Origin: an uncultured Fibrobacter sp.
GTDB taxonomy: Bacteria > Fibrobacterota > Fibrobacteria > Fibrobacterales > Fibrobacteraceae
Length of the DNA: 15,954 nucleotides
Assembly (NCBI RefSeq): GCF_937877005.1
Contig: NZ_CALEFV010000202.1
Coordinates: forward strand, 1 to 15,954
Reading direction: 5' to 3'
Shown piece after piece: positions 1-6,773 of this stretch; position 1 is the first letter of the stretch, and each line of letters begins with the position of its first letter. A program made the translations under genes and the position numbers. The notes beneath the pieces were generated by a model. It ran no database searches, was not told the origin of the DNA, and was given only the letters and a program-made list of their open reading frames with translations.

Positions 1-2
1 AG

Positions 3-86
3 AGCATCGGCTCTGTCGAAGTGCCGCAGAAGGCGTTCCTCGCCGTGCTTTCGCTTTCTGACAACTCCACCAGCAACGGGGACTAG
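3..86 (+). CDS. C-terminal end of an upstream gene, possibly a signal peptidase I paralogue (partial)
   Basis: An open frame enters from the left edge and ends at TAG 84-86, six bases before the next start codon. Its last 27 residues contain VEVPQKAFLAV followed by SLSDNSTSNGD. This resembles the end of S26 signal peptidases, where a VP-x-G-x-Y/F strand leads into the GDNRDNSxDSR box. The next gene is clearly S26-like, so a tandem pair of related genes in one operon is plausible. If the assignment is right, the box is degenerate and the protein stops inside it, lacking the usual tail with the GKA motif. The fragment is short, so the family call is tentative. What is firm is that coding sequence ends here in the same direction as the next gene. 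Confidence 0.4.
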   Translation, partial: SIGSVEVPQKAFLAVLSLSDNSTSNGD

Positions 87-92
87 CTCCTT

Positions 93-1217
93 ATGACATC
101 GGGACCGGAGCGACTAGTAAAGAAACTGCAACGCAGAAATTCGCAGGGCCATGTGGTCATGCTATTCTTCTTACTCGTTGCAATTTTCTGCGCCGCTCTC
201 GCCGCTCGCTATTACCTATTGGCACCAGTGCAGCTCCGCGACGCTTCCATGGCTCCAATGTTCAAGGAAGGATCCATTCACTGGATGTGCAAATTTCCGC
301 AATGTATTTCTTCCATCACAGAAAAGGATATCGTGTGGATAACTCTCAAGAACAAAGAAACCATGGTCCGCAGAGTCCTCGCCCTCCCCGGAGACTCCAT
401 CGAAATCACGGACAAAGGCGCCGTACGCACACCTTACCGCAAATTTAAGTGGAAAGAAGAAAGTTACTTTATCCAAAGCAGAAAACTCTATGTTCCAAAA
501 TTGAACGACACACTCTACTTCGACAAGCTGAACGACATCGAACAGGATTATATCATTTCATACTTGATTAATCATGGTATTCCCGTATCGGTCCAGACGA
601 CTCTGTGGCAAGGAGACCACGAAATGAATATCGAGCGTGTCGGTTCGACAAAGATTGCAAACCGACAAGTTAGCCTGAAAGAAATCAATTTTTTGCCGTG
701 GCAAGATCGTTACCTGATTGAATTACAGATTCGCCATAGTGAACCCGGCAACGCCCCGATAAAGCTAAAGAGACGACTCTTCCTAAACAACACACCCAAA
801 GTTGCTGTACAAGATTCCTCAGAATTCAACGACACCTCAACTCTAGCAGACACTTTAAACAAGGCCGATTCCACAATTCAAAAGGATTCCGTAATCAAGG
901 CAGACACGATCAAAGTTGCCGATACGCCAAGAGGTATACCGCTCAACGAAATCGTCATTCAGGACAACTGCTACTATCTGACCTGCGAAAAAGGCGAAAA
1001 CTGTCCCGACTCGCGCGAATTAGGATACTTCACCAACAAGGATATTATCGGTAAATACATCGAATGGCCCGACCAATTCAAGAAAAAGGCTATCTCACCG
1101 ATTCGTCACTATATCGAAAAAGCAGTTGAAAAAGTCCTCGAGCTGTTCATAACGGAGGAACCTAAAGAAATTTCCACCGAGGAAGCAGTTCCCACCGAGG
1201 AACAATCCGAGAAATAG
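93..1217 (+). CDS. S26 signal peptidase I-like protein, catalytic Lys replaced by Arg
   Basis: The 374-residue protein has one membrane segment at about 22-44, followed by S26 boxes. A box B-like DASMAPM carries the expected nucleophile Ser52. A box D-like MVRRVLALPGD lies at 91-101, and a box E-like GENCPDSRELGYF with a following IIGKYI lies at 301-322. In canonical enzymes box D reads K-R-x-x-G-L-P-G-D and the lysine is the general base. Here that position is Arg93, so peptidase activity is doubtful even though the fold seems kept. About 180 residues separate boxes D and E, a large insertion, and the C-terminus is a Glu/Lys-rich tail. The start at 93 has a GGGGA ribosome site about ten bases upstream. 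The gene follows a probable relative by six bases and ends before a strong terminator. It could be an inactive partner of a working signal peptidase or an unusual S26 enzyme; family membership is solid, activity is not. Confidence 0.8.
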   Translation: MTSGPERLVKKLQRRNSQGHVVMLFFLLVAIFCAALAARYYLLAPVQLRDASMAPMFKEGSIHWMCKFPQCISSITEKDIVWITLKNKETMVRRVLALPGDSIEITDKGAVRTPYRKFKWKEESYFIQSRKLYVPKLNDTLYFDKLNDIEQDYIISYLINHGIPVSVQTTLWQGDHEMNIERVGSTKIANRQVSLKEINFLPWQDRYLIELQIRHSEPGNAPIKLKRRLFLNNTPKVAVQDSSEFNDTSTLADTLNKADSTIQKDSVIKADTIKVADTPRGIPLNEIVIQDNCYYLTCEKGENCPDSRELGYFTNKDIIGKYIEWPDQFKKKAISPIRHYIEKAVEKVLELFITEEPKEISTEEAVPTEEQSEK

Positions 1218-1237
1218 CCCTCGGTGAAACACAAAAA

Positions 1238-1267
1238 AGCTCCCGCTTGCGGGAGCTCTTAATTTTT
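1238..1267. terminator. Bidirectional intrinsic terminator
   Basis: A near-perfect GC-rich hairpin (AGCTCCCG at 1238-1245 pairing with 1250-1257) is flanked by an A-run at 1233-1238 and a T-rich run at 1259-1267. It can stop transcription from the S26-like gene on the plus strand. It can also stop transcription from the DUF2062-DUF1015 gene arriving on the minus strand. Confidence 0.85.
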
Positions 1268-1286
1268 TCAGTCAATCGGATTAACC

Positions 1287-3128
1287 TTAATCCAACGAGT
1301 GAACCAGCAGGCCATCACGGAGCTTGGGTTCGAACCAGGTGCTCTTTGGCGGCATGATCTCGCCGGCGTCGGCGATGTTCATGAGCTGATCGAGAGTGGT
1401 CGGATACATGGCAAAGGCGCAGGCGCATTCACCGCTATCCACACGCTTCACCAGTTCGCCAAGACCGCGAATGCCACCGACAAAATCGATGCGCTTGGAA
1501 GTACGCGGGTCGTCGATGTCGAAGAGCGGCTTGAGGATGAGCTTCTGGAGGAGCGCCACATCCAGGCTGTCCACCGGGCCCAGGTTCTTGAGGAACTGGG
1601 CCTTGAAGGTACAAGCGTACCACTTGCCACCCATGTAGAAATTCACCTGGTTCTGCTTGGCGGGGCTCTGCATCTTGTCGAGAGCAACGATATCGAACAC
1701 CTTCTTCATCTCTTCCATGAGCTGTTCCGGAGTGCGACCGTTCAGGTCCTTCAGCACGCGGTTGTAGTCCAGAATCTTCAGCTGGGTGCTGGGGAACAGG
1801 ATGGCGAGGTAACGGTTGTATTCTTCGTCACCGGTGTTGTTCGGGTTCTGCTCGGCGCGGTAGCTGGCGGCACGGGCACCGGCGGCACTGCGGTGGTGAC
1901 CGTCGGCAATGTAACTCACCGGAACGGCTTCGAAAGACTTGCGGATGGCTTCAATTTCGGCGTCATCGTCAATGATCCAAACCGTATGGCCGAATCCGTC
2001 GCCCTTGCTCACGAAGTCGTAAACGGGCTTACGCTTGGTGACGGCTCCGAACACGTCGAACTGGCCCTGGTCACGGTAGGTCAAAAACACCGGACCCGTG
2101 TTGGCGTTGGTGGCCAGCACATGACGAAGGCGGTCTTCTTCCTTGTCGGCACGGGTCAACTCGTGCTTCTTGATAATGCCGTTAAAATAGTCGGCGGCAG
2201 GCACGCAGCACACCAGGCCGTACTGTTCGCGACCGTTCATGGTCTGGCGGTAAACATAGAGGCAAGGCTTCTTGTCGTAAGCGATCACCCCGTCGGCAAT
2301 CATCTTGTCCAGGTTTTCGCGGGCGTGCGCATAGACCTTCGGGTCGTAGGCATCCACGGAATCAGGGAGTTCCAGTTCGGCACGGGTCACGCGCAGGTAG
2401 GAATGCGGGAGGCCTTCGGCCATGGCCTTCGCTTCGGCGCGGTTCATCACGTCGTACGGAAGGGCAGAAATCGTTTCAGCTTCGGCCGGGTTCACCGGGC
2501 GCAGCGCCTTGAACGGATAGATGTGCATCATGGGGTGTTTTCCTTTGTGTGCTTCTTTAATTAAAGCCTCGTCTTCGGCAATCAAGTTCTGGATATAGCT
2601 GGTCTTGCCCGCCATCCATTTTTTCTTGCGATAATTTACAATAAAATAGGCCAGGAAAAAGAAGATTGCTCCGCCAATGGCAGCCACAATCGTAATTCCC
2701 ACCATAAAAGCGGCCAAATGCCCCGCAGCGTCGTGCCACAGGTGCGAAATCACCGAAATGCAGTTCTTGAAAGAAAGTCCTTCAAATTCAGACAGAAAAT
2801 CAAAATTAATCTTTTCGGGATTCAGGAGCTTGCAACCGATCGCATAGCCTGACGGGTAAAAGAAACCAAACTGAGTCAGCGGGTTTGCCACGAAGGAAGC
2901 CACGATTCCGGGGACCTTCGGGAGCCTGAACACGGCGCAAAACGCCACCGTCAAAAGGATGGCCACGCCGATAGTGGGCCAGATACCGATAAACACGCCG
3001 GCGGCAACCGACCAAGCCACCTTCAGGGCGTCCTGCCTTTTCGGAAACATGCGGTTGTAGTAGATGCGGCTGAGTCTCTTGTATTTGGACTCATTCTTGT
3101 CTATGGGTTTGTGCTTTAAATGAATCAT
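1287..3128 (-). CDS. DUF2062-DUF1015 fusion protein
   Basis: This 613-residue protein has two parts that are usually separate genes. Residues 1 to about 170 match DUF2062: a basic N-terminus, hydrophobic segments at about 37-67 and 137-164, and the G-x-FIG-xx-P-xx-G and NPLTQFGFF signatures at 44-90. Residues 200-613 match a full-length DUF1015 protein. They open with IYPFKALRPV and ALPYDVM, contain IADGHHR (D409 to R413), and close with PPKSTWFEPKLRDG near 593-601. The function of both families is poorly defined. DUF2062 proteins are membrane proteins; the DGHHR motif recalls the ParB/SerK-like fold, so a nucleotide-dependent enzyme is possible, but that is inference. The junction holds a good internal ribosome site and two Met codons (M200, M201), so free DUF1015 protein may also be made. 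The start at 3128 lies 81 bases from the divergent greB start. The reading frame is continuous with no sign of frameshift. Confidence 0.88.
   Translation of the reverse strand: MIHLKHKPIDKNESKYKRLSRIYYNRMFPKRQDALKVAWSVAAGVFIGIWPTIGVAILLTVAFCAVFRLPKVPGIVASFVANPLTQFGFFYPSGYAIGCKLLNPEKINFDFLSEFEGLSFKNCISVISHLWHDAAGHLAAFMVGITIVAAIGGAIFFFLAYFIVNYRKKKWMAGKTSYIQNLIAEDEALIKEAHKGKHPMMHIYPFKALRPVNPAEAETISALPYDVMNRAEAKAMAEGLPHSYLRVTRAELELPDSVDAYDPKVYAHARENLDKMIADGVIAYDKKPCLYVYRQTMNGREQYGLVCCVPAADYFNGIIKKHELTRADKEEDRLRHVLATNANTGPVFLTYRDQGQFDVFGAVTKRKPVYDFVSKGDGFGHTVWIIDDDAEIEAIRKSFEAVPVSYIADGHHRSAAGARAASYRAEQNPNNTGDEEYNRYLAILFPSTQLKILDYNRVLKDLNGRTPEQLMEEMKKVFDIVALDKMQSPAKQNQVNFYMGGKWYACTFKAQFLKNLGPVDSLDVALLQKLILKPLFDIDDPRTSKRIDFVGGIRGLGELVKRVDSGECACAFAMYPTTLDQLMNIADAGEIMPPKSTWFEPKLRDGLLVHSLD
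2541..2546 (-). promoter_or_regulatory. Internal ribosome binding site for a separate DUF1015 product
   Basis: On the minus strand AAAGGA (2546-2541) is followed after nine bases by ATG at 2531-2529 (M200 of the fusion) and then a second ATG. The 414-residue product starting here would begin at the usual start of DUF1015 proteins. This suggests either a relic of a formerly separate gene or active internal initiation. Confidence 0.5.
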
Positions 3129-3209
3129 TGCGTGCCAAATTTAGAAAAAGTCTCATCGCTCCTGCAATACAATCATCTAAAAGAAGTGATAAATTCTACA
3201 TTTATTGCG

Positions 3210-3677
3210 ATGAAACACTTAATCTCAAAAGAAGGCTTTGAAAAGTTCAAGGCAGAGTGGGAACACCTGAAATACGTGGAACGTCCGGCGATGATCAATC
3301 AGGTGCAGGCGGCCGCTGCCGAAGGCGACCGCAGTGAAAATGCAGCCTACACATACGGGCGCATGCGCGTGCGCGAAATCGACCGCAGGCTCCGCGAACT
3401 GGACCACATTTTGGACGGCGCGCAAGTCGTAGAATCGCAGGCATCCGACGACGGGACAATCCGATTCGGTGCAACGGTCAAGATGAAGGACATCAAGACC
3501 AAGCGCGAACGCACCTACAGCATCGTGGGCGAAAAGGAAATCGATCCATTGCAGGGCCGCATCAGCATGAAGTCCCCCGTCGGCGAAGCCCTGATGGGCA
3601 AAAAACAGGGCGACCAGGTACAAGTCCAAGCCCCCAAGGGAGTGATTACCTACGAAATTGTGGAAGTTAAATATTGA
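3210..3677 (+). CDS. greB: Transcript cleavage factor GreB
   Basis: GreA/GreB proteins enter the secondary channel of RNA polymerase and stimulate cleavage of backtracked RNA, releasing stalled complexes. From the ATG at 3210 the product is 155 residues, the normal size. The N-terminal coiled coil (about 1-75) carries the acidic tip motif GDRSENA at 39-45 and then YGRMRVREIDRRLREL, typical of GreB rather than GreA, as is the preceding ERP. The C-terminal FKBP-like domain spans about 80-155. The frame is open upstream to an ATG at 3120, but those 30 extra residues resemble nothing in the family and overlap the divergent DUF2062 start, so I chose 3210. No clear Shine-Dalgarno sequence precedes it. 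tatD follows in the same direction after a spacer of 83 bases. Confidence in the Gre family is very high, and in the GreB subtype good. Confidence 0.9.
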   Translation: MKHLISKEGFEKFKAEWEHLKYVERPAMINQVQAAAAEGDRSENAAYTYGRMRVREIDRRLRELDHILDGAQVVESQASDDGTIRFGATVKMKDIKTKRERTYSIVGEKEIDPLQGRISMKSPVGEALMGKKQGDQVQVQAPKGVITYEIVEVKY

Positions 3678-3680
3678 TGA

Positions 3681-3707
3681 TGTGTAATGTGAATTGTGTA
3701 ATGTGAA
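3681..3707 (+). repeat. Tandem 13-base direct repeat between greB and tatD
   Basis: TGTGTAATGTGAA occurs twice, at 3681-3693 and 3695-3707, separated by one base. Further along, 3722-3753 contains CACACATT-type words that are roughly complementary to the repeat, giving an imperfect inverted arrangement. No U-tract terminator is evident, so greB and tatD could be co-transcribed through it. Confidence 0.7.
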
Positions 3708-3760
3708 ATGAAAATTTTTCCCATTACTCATCACACATTCCACACCACACATTGGTAATT

Positions 3761-4564
3761 ATGTTCATCGACACCCATTGCCATATTGATTCCTACGAAC
3801 GGCACTCCGGCGAAAGCCTGGATTCGCTGCTGGAACGGCTCCCCCACGATGCCGACCCGAAGGTCGCCTTGCCTGAAGCGTTCATCCATGTGGCATGCGA
3901 CCCGGCAGACTTTGCCCGCGCCCAGGAGCTCTCTGAAAAATACCCGAATGTCTACGCCGCTTACGGGATTCATCCGGAATATGTTCTGACAGAAACCACC
4001 GAAGACGAAGTCCGCCTGCAGGAATTTCTAAAGCACCCCAAGTGTGTAGCCTGCGGTGAATTCGGACTCGATTACCACTACGGTTCTGATACAAAAGCCA
4101 AACAGGTCAAGCTTTTCGAGCGCCACTTGGAACTCGGGCTCAAATCGGGCAAGCCACTTGTTTTGCACTTGCGAGAAGCCGACGACGATGCGCTTGCAGT
4201 GTTGCGCAATGCAGACCTTCGCGGAAGCAAGATTCACGTGCACTGCTTTACGGGCTCGCCCAAATTCTGTGCGCAATTGCTGGACTTGAAATACCGCGGA
4301 GCAAGCATTTTCATCGGCTTTACGGGAATCGTGACGTTTAAGAATGCCCAAAATGTGCGCGATGCAGCAGCAATCGTGCCCATGGACCAGATACTCCTGG
4401 AAACAGATTCCCCTTACATGGCTCCCATTCCCTACCGCGGAAAGCCCTGTCACTCGGGCTATATACCCTACATTGCCCAGGCGCTAGCGCAGATAAAAGA
4501 AAACCCCGTAGAACAACTCTACAGGGACTGTCGCGAAAATACTCGCCGATGCTACGGAATCTAA
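3761..4564 (+). CDS. tatD: TatD-family metal-dependent hydrolase (DNase)
   Basis: TatD-type proteins are TIM-barrel metalloenzymes of the amidohydrolase superfamily. Characterised members act as 3'-5' exonucleases on DNA, with roles in repair or nucleic-acid turnover in the cytoplasm. The 267-residue product has the family's expected length and all metal ligands: H6 and H8 in DTHCHID, E100 in CGEFGLDYHY, H136 in VLHLREA, H161 in VHCFTG and D216 in LLETDSPYMAP. The start at ATG 3761 puts the metal motif at the usual position; an in-frame TTG at 3752 is possible but unnecessary. The gene lies downstream of greB. Its stop codon overlaps the stop of the convergent phosphodiesterase gene by four bases, with no terminator between them. 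Exact substrate is not predictable; the YcfH/YjjV/TatD paralogues cannot be told apart here. Confidence 0.9.
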   Translation: MFIDTHCHIDSYERHSGESLDSLLERLPHDADPKVALPEAFIHVACDPADFARAQELSEKYPNVYAAYGIHPEYVLTETTEDEVRLQEFLKHPKCVACGEFGLDYHYGSDTKAKQVKLFERHLELGLKSGKPLVLHLREADDDALAVLRNADLRGSKIHVHCFTGSPKFCAQLLDLKYRGASIFIGFTGIVTFKNAQNVRDAAAIVPMDQILLETDSPYMAPIPYRGKPCHSGYIPYIAQALAQIKENPVEQLYRDCRENTRRCYGI

Positions 4565-6534
4565 ACCTCCACCGCCTGCAATGCATAATGTTTCTCAAGA
4601 AATTCCTCGGCCATGGGAACATCGAGCGGCTGACTGAAATAGAACCCCTGAATTAGCCTACATCCTTCGTTTCGCAGAAACTCTAGCTGGCTTTCCGTTT
4701 CAACACCTTCAGCAATGAGGTCCAGATTCAGGGATTTCGCAAGGCCAATCACCATGCGTGCAAAGGCAGCATCCTCTTCGTCATCCACCACATGGTCAAT
4801 AAAGGACTTATCCATCTTCAAAGTATGAATCGGGAAACGCTTCAGAGAAGAAAGCGAACTGTATCCAGTACCAAAGTCGTCAATTGAAATCTGAATTCCC
4901 ATCCCCGACAGAGCCTTCATGATTTCGATTGTCTTTTCCGCTTCGCAGACCGCCGTATATTCCGTAATTTCGAGCTTGAGATTCTTGGGATTCAAATTCG
5001 TGCGCAACAAGACCTGCTTCACATCGTCGACCATGTTGTCCAAGGCAAACTGCTTGGCCGAGAAATTGACCGCCACCTGCAAATCGGTGTAACCCATATC
5101 CACCCATTTCTTTGCCTGAATACAGGCCATTTCCAGAATCTGGGCACCCAGCGGTATGATAAGTCCAGTCTCCTCGGCAATAGGGATGAAGTCCGCAGGA
5201 GAAATAAAACCGTTTTCAGCCTGATTCCAGCGGACCAAGGCTTCGAACGACACTATTCTGTTGTTATTCCCTATATCGATAACAGGCTGATAAAAAAGAA
5301 CGAATTCCTGCGCCTGGATTGCCTTGCGGATTTCAAATTCAAGCTTGTAAAGGCGCATCGCCTTCTCACGGATTCCGCCGCTAAAGAACTGAATTCCGCC
5401 ATGATTCACGCCCTTCTTCATTTCGCGAAGGCTCGCCGTCGCATTCGCCATGATGTCTTCGACACAATCCACATCGCGGTTCATCGCAACGGCCATGGAC
5501 ACGCTGATATAGAGTTCCTGCGATTCGAGTTGAATCGGTTTCTTAACCGCATTATGGATTCGCCGTACGACATCCTTAACATCGCTATCACTATTTTCAA
5601 TATTATGCAAAATGACAGCAAAGACATCTGGACCGATACGGGCAATGGAATCCTCCGGGCGGCACAACGAACGGAGTCTATTTGACACGATACGCAAGAC
5701 CTTGTCACCCGTGTTTATTGAGTAGGAGGTATTGATAGCACTAAAACTGTCGATGTCCAAGAGAGCAACAGCAAATATATAATCAGGACGCTGCAGCGCC
5801 ATTTCCACATCGATTTTCAACTTTTCAAGGAAGAAATTACGATTGTAGACACCCGTCAACGCATCTTGATACACATAATAGTAGCTCTGCTTTTCTCTTT
5901 GATCGCGATCCTGGCTTTCATTCAGGGCTCCCACGATTCGAATCGGGAAACCATCCTCATTTTTCTGAATACTGCCGGAAATGGTTAGCATCCGGCCATT
6001 CATCTTTTCATCAAGCAGCGAAACTTCCAGACTGAAGGATTCCCCCGTCTCAAGAGCAACGCTCATCTTTTCCTTGAAGCGGTTCCAATCCTTTTCCAGG
6101 ACACGGGTCCTTAGCAAGTCAAAGGAATCATCCACCTGATCCAGATTCGCCTTCAGGAATTTTGCAGCCTTCTGAGACCAGTAGACCTTTCCCGAAGCGA
6201 CATCGAATGTCCAGAAACCATTTGCCGAAACATCGATCATCATCTGGAAAAGTTCATCTTTTTCGAGCAAATCCTTCTTGAAATCACGGATCGGCATCGC
6301 ACCCGTCGCTGGCGGAGCAATTTCTACATCCTCACGGATACGCTTATTGTTACCTATAATTGGAAAACGATATGCAACAGCAACCGTAATCAAGAAAATA
6401 TCGGCCAATATATATGGAAAAACCCATAAGGCATAGTCCTCATGGTCCAAAATTTCAGGAATAAAGGAAGCAAAGAGGAGACTTGCCACGATGAGCAAGA
6501 TTCTGAGCACTTTTTTATCATCAAAAATTCGCAT
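4561..6534 (-). CDS. Membrane PAS-GGDEF-EAL protein, probable c-di-GMP phosphodiesterase
   Basis: Counting from ATG 6534 the product has 657 residues. Two membrane segments lie at about 10-28 and 36-56, followed by a PAS-like sensor domain (about 93-210), a GGDEF domain (about 222-388) and an EAL domain (about 398-645). In the GGDEF domain the active-site motif is GPDVF (301-305), so cyclase activity is very unlikely, but the inhibitory-site pattern RPED (292-295) is kept. The EAL domain looks catalytic: E431 in FEALVRW, N490 in VNFSAKQF, E522 in LEITEY, the pair D552/D553 in IDDFGTGYSS, K573 in LKMDKSF and E609 in IAEGVETE. The likely role is hydrolysis of c-di-GMP to pGpG under control of a membrane or PAS-sensed signal. 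The frame could extend to TTG 6558, but a promoter-like -10 at 6565-6560 would place that codon at or before the transcript start, favouring 6534. It is convergent with tatD. Confidence 0.9.
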   Translation of the reverse strand: MRIFDDKKVLRILLIVASLLFASFIPEILDHEDYALWVFPYILADIFLITVAVAYRFPIIGNNKRIREDVEIAPPATGAMPIRDFKKDLLEKDELFQMMIDVSANGFWTFDVASGKVYWSQKAAKFLKANLDQVDDSFDLLRTRVLEKDWNRFKEKMSVALETGESFSLEVSLLDEKMNGRMLTISGSIQKNEDGFPIRIVGALNESQDRDQREKQSYYYVYQDALTGVYNRNFFLEKLKIDVEMALQRPDYIFAVALLDIDSFSAINTSYSINTGDKVLRIVSNRLRSLCRPEDSIARIGPDVFAVILHNIENSDSDVKDVVRRIHNAVKKPIQLESQELYISVSMAVAMNRDVDCVEDIMANATASLREMKKGVNHGGIQFFSGGIREKAMRLYKLEFEIRKAIQAQEFVLFYQPVIDIGNNNRIVSFEALVRWNQAENGFISPADFIPIAEETGLIIPLGAQILEMACIQAKKWVDMGYTDLQVAVNFSAKQFALDNMVDDVKQVLLRTNLNPKNLKLEITEYTAVCEAEKTIEIMKALSGMGIQISIDDFGTGYSSLSSLKRFPIHTLKMDKSFIDHVVDDEEDAAFARMVIGLAKSLNLDLIAEGVETESQLEFLRNEGCRLIQGFYFSQPLDVPMAEEFLEKHYALQAVEV

Positions 6535-6559
6535 TACACCACCATCACCATGCACCAAA

Positions 6560-6587
6560 TTTATACTTTTTTTTACAAAAAATCAAA
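6560..6587 (-). promoter_or_regulatory. Candidate promoter of the GGDEF-EAL gene
   Basis: On the minus strand TTTGAT (6587-6582) and TATAAA (6565-6560) are separated by 16 bases. A start about seven bases downstream would give a leader of roughly 19 bases before ATG 6534. The -35 match is weak; the region is A/T-rich, so chance is possible. Confidence 0.4.
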
Positions 6588-6598
6588 GAGTAAGCAAA

Positions 6599-6636
6599 TA
6601 AAAAACTTCAATCTCTTTGTATACGAGACTGAAGTT
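6599..6636 (-). terminator. Intrinsic terminator of tRNA-Glu
   Basis: On the minus strand a 12-base-pair stem (6636-6625 pairing with 6615-6604) encloses a nine-base loop and runs into a T-tract at 6605-6600. The stem contains one G-U wobble in the minus-strand RNA, which would be an A-C mismatch in plus-strand RNA. That asymmetry shows it serves the minus strand, about eight bases downstream of the tRNA gene. Confidence 0.8.
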
Positions 6637-6643
6637 CTTTTCA

Positions 6644-6716
6644 TAGTGCCAAAGGGACTCGAACCCTTGTTACCGGCGTGAGAGGCCAGTGTCCTGGACC
6701 ACTAGACGATGGCACC
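6644..6716 (-). tRNA. tRNA-Glu, anticodon CUC
   Basis: The minus strand folds into a standard 73-base cloverleaf. The acceptor stem pairs GGTGCCA with TGGCACT, closing with G-U at the first pair. The D arm TCGTCTAGTGGTCCAGGAC closely matches bacterial tRNA-Glu. The anticodon stem pairs CTGGC with GCCGG around the loop CTCTCAC, giving anticodon CTC (codon GAG). The T arm pairs AAGGG with CCCTT around TTCGAGT. The discriminator is A and the 3' CCA is not encoded, so it must be added by a nucleotidyltransferase. It has its own promoter upstream and an intrinsic terminator downstream. The plus-strand copy shows no sign of interruption or integration. Confidence 0.96.
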
Positions 6717-6719
6717 GAA

Positions 6720-6759
6720 AATGTTTGCTCATTAGGGCTCGCCAAATATAGCAAACATT
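6720..6759. repeat. 9-base inverted repeat flanking the tRNA promoter -10 element
   Basis: AATGTTTGC (6720-6728) and GCAAACATT (6751-6759) are perfect inverted copies with a 22-base spacer. The -10 element of the tRNA promoter lies in that spacer, directly next to the right arm. There is no U-tract, so it does not look like a normal intrinsic terminator for the ppiD transcript, although it could form a 3' end hairpin or an operator. Confidence 0.55.
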
Positions 6760-6773
6760 CTAGATTCTGTCAT
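6745..6773 (-). promoter_or_regulatory. Sigma-70-type promoter of tRNA-Glu
   Basis: On the minus strand ATGACA (6773-6768) and TATATT (6750-6745) are spaced by exactly 17 bases, each matching the consensus at five of six positions. Transcription would begin near 6738, about 22 bases before the mature tRNA 5' end. The -35 hexamer touches the ppiD stop codon. Confidence 0.7.

Noticed and set aside
1299..2564. Long plus-strand open frame (421 codons) opposite the DUF1015 region
   Set aside because: It is antisense to a clearly conserved DUF1015 sequence, its translation is Val/His/Gly-rich with no family features, and it arises from the codon usage of the real gene.
3120..3209. N-terminal extension of greB by 30 residues
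   Set aside because: The extra residues do not match Gre proteins and would overlap the divergent DUF2062 gene; the internal ATG at 3210 gives the normal family length.
3130..3209. Promoter for greB in the divergent gap
   Set aside because: TACAAT at 3168-3173 could be a -10 element, but no -35 hexamer lies at a suitable distance, so I did not list it.
6535..6558. TTG start for the GGDEF-EAL gene adding eight residues
   Set aside because: The added residues come from a low-complexity GGTGATGGT stretch and the codon falls at or before the likely transcript start.
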